Shown piece after piece: positions 5,479-8,242 of a stretch of DNA of 8,242 nt. Source of the DNA: Spirochaetaceae bacterium (lineage in GTDB: Bacteria; Spirochaetota; Spirochaetia; Treponematales; Breznakiellaceae). The notes under the pieces are model-generated. The model was not told the origin of the DNA. It searched no databases and was given only the letters and a program-made list of their open reading frames with translations. Both the position numbers and the translations under genes were made by a program. Location: contig JAITRV010000287.1 in the NCBI GenBank assembly GCA_031288215.1, positions 1 to 8,242 of the forward strand. Direction: 5' to 3'. How positions within the stretch are numbered: position 1 is the stretch's first letter; every line of letters starts with the position of its first letter.

Positions 5479-6957
5479 CTACGACGCCAGGACTTCTTCC
5501 CCCTCGGATTCTTCCTGCAGGGCCTTCAAGGTCTTGGCGGTCTGCATCAGCCGGGAATAGTTCCCGCTCCGGAGAATGTTCACCGCTTCCTGGAGTTGTA
5601 CATCGTATTCAAGGTCGTAAACCGGCGCGATGACGGTCCTGTTTTGCTCGTTCCTGATAAGCCGGCGGAGCAGGGATATATCCAGGCGGTATTCCTCGCT
5701 CAGACGGAGGACAAAGGCGTTGACCTCGGCGGCGCTTGCCTGGGGATTTTCCGCCACAAAGGCGGGGATCCGGTTGGCGTTGATCAGGGCGTTGAGGAGT
5801 TCCATATCCGCATCGGAGAATTCCGGAAACAGCACCTCCCGGTCCGGGGGAATGCCGATCTGGTCGATGCTCGCGTCGCTGGGGGTAAAGTAATGGGCGG
5901 TGGTCAATTTAAAGCCCACCGTGTCCAGGTTATAGACCTGCTGAACCGACCCTTTCCCAAAGGACTTTTCCCCCACGAGGTAGGCCCGTCCCCGGTCCTT
6001 GAGGGCTCCGGCGACGATTTCCGAGGCCGAGGCGGAACCCCGGTTGATGAGGGTCACAATGGGCATGGTCAACGGAACCTCCGTGGCCTGCCGGGCATGG
6101 TACACGATGTTGCTGCCGTTCATCCGGGACCGGGTGGTAACCACCAGCCCCCCGTTCAGGAAAAGATCGCATACCCCTATGGCGGACTGGAGGAGCCCGC
6201 CGTAGTTGTTCCGGAGGTCGATCACGATGCTCCGGGCGTTTTGGGCCTTAAAGTGATTCAGGGCCTCGACGGTCCGGTCCACGGTCATGGGGGTAAAGGT
6301 AATGATCCGTACATAGCCGATATCCCCTATCATGGCGTATTTGACCGTGGGAACCTCGATGATAGCCCGGGTAATGGCGATGGGGAATTCGAGCTTTTCC
6401 CCCCGCCGGATGAGGAGCTTGATCTCTACCCCCGGCTCCCCCCGAAGCCGGGCAAGGACCTCATCCATGGTTAACACGTCCGTATATTCATCGTTGATCT
6501 TGATGATGAGATCCCCGGGGTTAATGCCGGCCCGCCAGCCCGGGGTGTCCTCAATGGGGGCCGCCACTTCCACATAGGGCGGTTTGCCCCCGGGCTGCTC
6601 CCCGATGGGCTTGGAAATATACAGCCCCAGCCCGCCGAAATTTCCCTGGGTGGTCTCGTTCAGGCCGGCCATCTCCTTCTCCGGAAGAAACGAGGAGTAG
6701 GGGTCCCCCAGGGCGTTAAACAAGCCGGACATGGCGCCCTCAAAAAGGACCTCCGGGTCCACTTCCGTAACATAATTCCTCTGAATAAAATCAAAGGCGT
6801 TTTGAATGATCGAAATATAACGCCGGCCATCCTCTCCCTGGGCCTCCGCCTTGGGAATCGCCGCAAAAATGAAGATTCCGGAAAGAAAAACCGTGGAAAA
6901 GATCCAAAGGAGGGGGACTGAAAATTTTTCCTTGAAGGGGCTGATTGTTTCTCTCAT
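5479..6957 (-). CDS. ctpA: S41 carboxy-terminal processing protease (CtpA)
   Basis: A 492-residue C-terminal processing peptidase. These serine-lysine enzymes act in the periplasm on envelope proteins with exposed C-termini. Residues 13-39 form a signal peptide or membrane anchor (VPLLWIFSTVFLSGIFIF), with AEA-Q near 39 a possible cleavage site. The N-terminal helical part with GDPYSSFLP (84-92) is typical, a PDZ domain spans about 100-190 (NFGGLGLYI; WRAGINPGDLIIKIND), and the catalytic core has DLRNNYGG (247-254), GSASASEIVAGAL (307-319, predicted nucleophile S310) and FGKGSVQ (333-339, general base K335), 25 residues apart as in the family. The acidic 380-492 tail is extra and helical. The ATG lacks a Shine-Dalgarno and sits right after the -10 box. 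First gene of ctpA-rsmE-wecG-like. Confidence 0.94.
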   Translation of the reverse strand: MRETISPFKEKFSVPLLWIFSTVFLSGIFIFAAIPKAEAQGEDGRRYISIIQNAFDFIQRNYVTEVDPEVLFEGAMSGLFNALGDPYSSFLPEKEMAGLNETTQGNFGGLGLYISKPIGEQPGGKPPYVEVAAPIEDTPGWRAGINPGDLIIKINDEYTDVLTMDEVLARLRGEPGVEIKLLIRRGEKLEFPIAITRAIIEVPTVKYAMIGDIGYVRIITFTPMTVDRTVEALNHFKAQNARSIVIDLRNNYGGLLQSAIGVCDLFLNGGLVVTTRSRMNGSNIVYHARQATEVPLTMPIVTLINRGSASASEIVAGALKDRGRAYLVGEKSFGKGSVQQVYNLDTVGFKLTTAHYFTPSDASIDQIGIPPDREVLFPEFSDADMELLNALINANRIPAFVAENPQASAAEVNAFVLRLSEEYRLDISLLRRLIRNEQNRTVIAPVYDLEYDVQLQEAVNILRSGNYSRLMQTAKTLKALQEESEGEEVLAS

Positions 6958-6963
6958 TATTCT

Positions 6964-6991
6964 ATTGTAGATAACTATGGCAATTTGTCAA
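6964..6991 (-). promoter_or_regulatory. Sigma-70-type promoter of ctpA, probably leaderless
   Basis: On the minus strand TTGACA (6991-6986), a 16-base spacer, and TACAAT (6969-6964). The last base of the -10 box is 6 bases before the A of the ctpA ATG (6957), so the expected transcription start coincides with the start codon. The hexamers are the same as in the STAS operon promoter. The palindromic array begins within a few bases upstream of the -35 box (GGATAC at 6997). Confidence 0.8.
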
Positions 6992-7019
6992 GTCCGGGAT
7001 ACTCCCGGCACAGGCCGGG

Positions 7020-7258
7020 GGATACCCGGCTGGCTGGTCCTCCCGGCACGGACCGGCATGGGCCGGCACACGAGATATCTGGGGGGGGGGTCCTGTCAGG
7101 GAAATACCCCGGGCGCCCCCTGTTCGCGACGTTGCTCTTGATGCCTACGGCATAACTGGTTTCTCTGCTCAAAAGGGATCGCCCGGGGTATTTCCCTGCC
7201 ACCCCCCTTCGCCATTTCTGCCCGTGCCGGCCCGTGCCGCTATTTCCGGCGGGTATCC
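7020..7258 (-). repeat. Palindromic element A (inverted copy)
   Basis: A nested inverted repeat bounded by GGATAC (7020-7025) and GTATCC (7253-7258). Going inward it has a GGCACGG/CCGTGCC-type outer stem, a G10 run (7081-7090) facing a C6 run (7202-7207), and a perfect 19-bp inner stem CAGGGAAATACCCCGGGCG (7097-7115) with its complement at 7180-7198. The 64-base loop (7116-7179) contains a small hairpin ATGCC-TAC-GGCAT (7141-7153). Its halves match those of B, C and D only in reverse complement, so A is oppositely oriented. A further GGATAC at 6997-7002 may be a fragment of a neighbouring copy. Confidence 0.85.
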
Positions 7259-7570
7259 GGCGGCCCTGCCTTTACGGCGTTGAGGCGGGTCCCGCAGCCG
7301 GGAGCGGTAGCCTTGGCCGGTTGGAGTGAGGGCAGTACGGTTGCAAGAAGCCTGCCTTGCCCCCCGTACCGCCCCTTCGCCCTGATGCCGTTTCCCATGC
7401 GGTGGTCTTTTCCGGGGCTCTCACCCTGCCGCTTTCACCCGCTCAACACGCTCTCGCGTGCCTTATCGGGTGTCCCCTGCTTCTTGCCCCCCGTACCGCC
7501 TTCCACCACGCCGGCCACGGCAGCCTCACCCGGCAGCCGTACCCGCCCCCCCACGCCGCAAAGCGGCCGT
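7259..7570. other. GC-rich spacer between elements A and B
   Basis: Contains no convincing gene. GGCAGTACGGTTGCAAGAAG (7331-7350) is an imperfect reverse complement of CTTCTTGC...GTACCGCC (7480-7500), enclosing about 130 bases. A partial direct copy of the same motif, CTTGCCCCCCGTACCGCC, also occurs near 7356-7373. The right part (from 7479) is the lead sequence shared with element D. The remaining sequence is unassigned; it could be a structured RNA or decayed mobile DNA, but I can identify no family. Confidence 0.5.
7479..7570 (+). repeat. Lead sequence copy 1 (before element B)
   Basis: Starts GCTTCTTGCCCCCCGTA and continues with CCACGCCGGCCACGGCAGCC, then a C-rich stretch, ending in a hairpin CCACGCCGC-AAA-GCGGCCGTGG at 7551-7572 that runs into the GGATAC of element B. 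The same order recurs before element D (8015-8105) and in shortened form before C. It is direct-repeated, unlike the palindromic elements themselves. Confidence 0.75.
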
Positions 7571-7754
7571 GGATACCCCTCGCCGGAAAAACCGGCACGG
7601 GCCGGCACAGGACAGAATTGCGGAGGGGGGTGTCAGGGGAAAAACATAGGGAGGGGCCACCGGAGGGACCCTATGTTTTTTCCCCTGACAGGACCCCCCG
7701 GCAGATCTCTCTTGTGCCGGCCCGTGCCGGGAGGACCAGCCCTCCGGGAGTATC
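7571..7754 (+). repeat. Palindromic element B
   Basis: Bounded by GGATAC (7571-7576) and GTATCC (7749-7754). The outer stem CCGGCACGGGCCGGCACA (7592-7609) pairs perfectly with 7713-7730. A G6 run (7625-7630) faces C6 (7694-7699). The inner stem at 7631-7651 pairs with 7669-7690 apart from one extra T, around a 17-base loop (7652-7668). The inner stem begins TGTCAGGGG but differs from that of A in its inner half. This defines the forward orientation shared by B, C and D. Confidence 0.88.
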
Positions 7755-7762
7755 CCCGCCCG

Positions 7763-7799
7763 CCACGGCAACCGCCCCCCCACGCCGCAAAGCGGCCGT
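7763..7799 (+). repeat. Lead sequence copy 2, internally deleted (before C)
   Basis: GCCACGGCA joins directly to ACCGCCCC and the hairpin CCACGCCGC-AAA-GCGGCCGTGG (7780-7801), which is identical to the one before B. Relative to the copy before B, the part with GCCTCACCCGGCAGCCGTA is missing. Confidence 0.65.
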
Positions 7800-7987
7800 G
7801 GATACCCCGCGCCGGCAAAACCGGCACGGGGCGGCATGGGCCGGTGCGGGTCAGAAGCGCGGGGGGGGGGGGGTGGGAACACTGGGGGGGAACCCTGGGG
7901 GGCCCCCGTGTGTTCCCAGCCGCCAGGACCCCCCGGTTCATCCCCCCATGCCGGCCCGTGCCGGGAGGATCAGGCAGCGGGGTATCC
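7800..7987 (+). repeat. Palindromic element C
   Basis: Bounded by GGATAC (7800-7805) and GTATCC (7982-7987). The outer stem at 7821-7837 pairs with 7948-7964 with one mismatch. A G13 run (7861-7873) faces C6 (7929-7934). The inner stem TGGGAACAC (7874-7882) pairs with GTGTTCCCA (7910-7918) and continues as GGGGG (from 7884) with CCCCC (7903-7907) after a small mismatch. The inner sequence differs from A and B but stays self-complementary. Confidence 0.85.
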
Positions 7988-8000
7988 GGCGGCCTGTGCC

Positions 8001-8015
8001 GACAGGACCCCCCGG
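8001..8015 (+). repeat. Orphan right-half fragment of the palindromic element
   Basis: GACAGGACCCCCCGG matches the right-half motif next to the inner stem of element B (7687-7701) and, in reverse complement, of A, but no inner stem precedes it. It is fused directly to the lead sequence, suggesting recombination between units. Confidence 0.55.
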
Positions 8016-8105
8016 CTTCTTGCCCCCCGTAAAGCCTTCACCACGCCGGCCACGGCAGCCTCATCCGGCAGCCGTACCCGCCCCCACGCGCGAAAGGCAG
8101 GCCGG
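8015..8105 (+). repeat. Lead sequence copy 3 (before element D)
   Basis: GCTTCTTGCCCCCCGTA (8015-8031) and CCACGCCGGCCACGGCAGCC (from 8041) repeat the lead before B with a few substitutions and a one-base deletion. The hairpin part is altered (CACGCGCGAAAGGCAGG) before the GGATAC of D. Confidence 0.72.
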
Positions 8106-8242
8106 GGATACTCCCGCCGGAAACACCGGCACGGGCCGGCATGGGCCGGCACGGACCAGAATCGCGACGGGGGGTGGCAGGGAAATACCCCGGGCGACCC
8201 CTTTTGAGCAGAGGAACCAGTTATGCCGTAGGCATCAAGAGC
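8106..8242 (+). repeat. Palindromic element D, cut by the window edge
   Basis: GGATAC (8106-8111), outer arm CCGGCACGGGCCGGCATGGG, then CAGAATCGCG, G6 (8169-8174), and the inner arm CAGGGAAATACCCCGGGCG (8178-8196), identical to that of element A. The visible loop (8197-8242) is the near-perfect reverse complement of A's loop (7134-7179), with two substitutions. So A and D are inverted copies of one subtype. The right half lies outside the window. Confidence 0.82.

Noticed and set aside
5596..6474. Plus-strand frame of 292 codons opposite ctpA
   Set aside because: Antisense shadow of a well-conserved protease; Gly/Pro/Val-rich with no motif.
6975..7202. 75-codon minus-strand frame with LLSRETSYAVGIKSNVANR encoded in the loop of element A
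   Set aside because: The frame spans the inner stem and overlaps the ctpA promoter. The peptide frame is kept in the D loop with one substitution, so it deserves a look, but two similar copies are not evidence of coding.
7280..8207. Long open frames on both strands through the repeat array (up to about 250 codons), rich in Pro, Arg and Gly
   Set aside because: They run across palindromes and homopolymers, several overlap in different frames, and the composition only reflects GC-rich repeats; no domain is recognisable.
6997..8242. CRISPR array
   Set aside because: Repeats are 180-240 bp, unevenly spaced, in mixed orientation and highly palindromic, with no uniform spacers and no cas gene.
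6997..8242. Integron attC array (known from Treponema)
   Set aside because: No recognisable GTTRRRY / RYYYAAC core sites, no gene cassettes between elements and no integrase in the window.

Overview
The window is bacterial, gene-dense and GC-rich (judged by eye), and ends in a large non-coding repeat array. My best guess at the source is a spirochete of the Treponema group. That rests only on the general look of the proteins and the mix of housekeeping genes; no marker gene here proves it.

Layout. Positions 1-480 hold no gene. They carry an interrupted inverted repeat (1-82), GC-rich dyads, two perfect DnaA boxes with three near matches, an AT-rich block, and two perfect palindromes; this could be a replication origin or another DnaA-binding locus. 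Next comes a minus-strand operon (2162 to 480): a STAS-domain protein with a C-terminal zinc ribbon, a small YbjN/DUF2170-like protein, and PspA. A near-consensus sigma-70 promoter drives it at 2269-2297. It looks like a compact envelope-stress module without the classical pspF/pspB/pspC genes. A short-chain dehydrogenase (minus, 3126 to 2398) and the tRNA methyltransferase TrmJ (plus, 3164-3910) diverge from a 37-bp gap with no Shine-Dalgarno on either side, suggesting leaderless mRNAs. A second minus-strand operon (6957 to 3894) encodes an S41 carboxy-terminal processing protease (CtpA), the 16S rRNA methyltransferase RsmE and a divergent WecG/TagA/CpsF-like protein. Its end overlaps the end of trmJ.

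From about 6997 to the window end lies the most unusual part: a GC-rich array of at least four large palindromic elements (A 7020-7258, B 7571-7754, C 7800-7987, D 8106 to beyond the edge). Each has the same nested layout: GGATAC end, outer stem with CCGGCACGGGCCGGCA, G-run, inner stem, loop, then the mirror image. The outer parts are conserved between elements. The inner stems differ in sequence, yet each remains self-complementary. A is inverted relative to B, C and D, and A and D share an inner stem and loop. B, C and D are each preceded by a shared lead sequence. I recognise no named element family in this design.

How the parts fit: the two operons serve the envelope (PspA membrane protection, CtpA periplasmic proteolysis, possibly glycan synthesis) and RNA modification (TrmJ, RsmE). 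The palindromic array sits directly upstream of the ctpA promoter and may affect transcription or local DNA structure there; that is inference.
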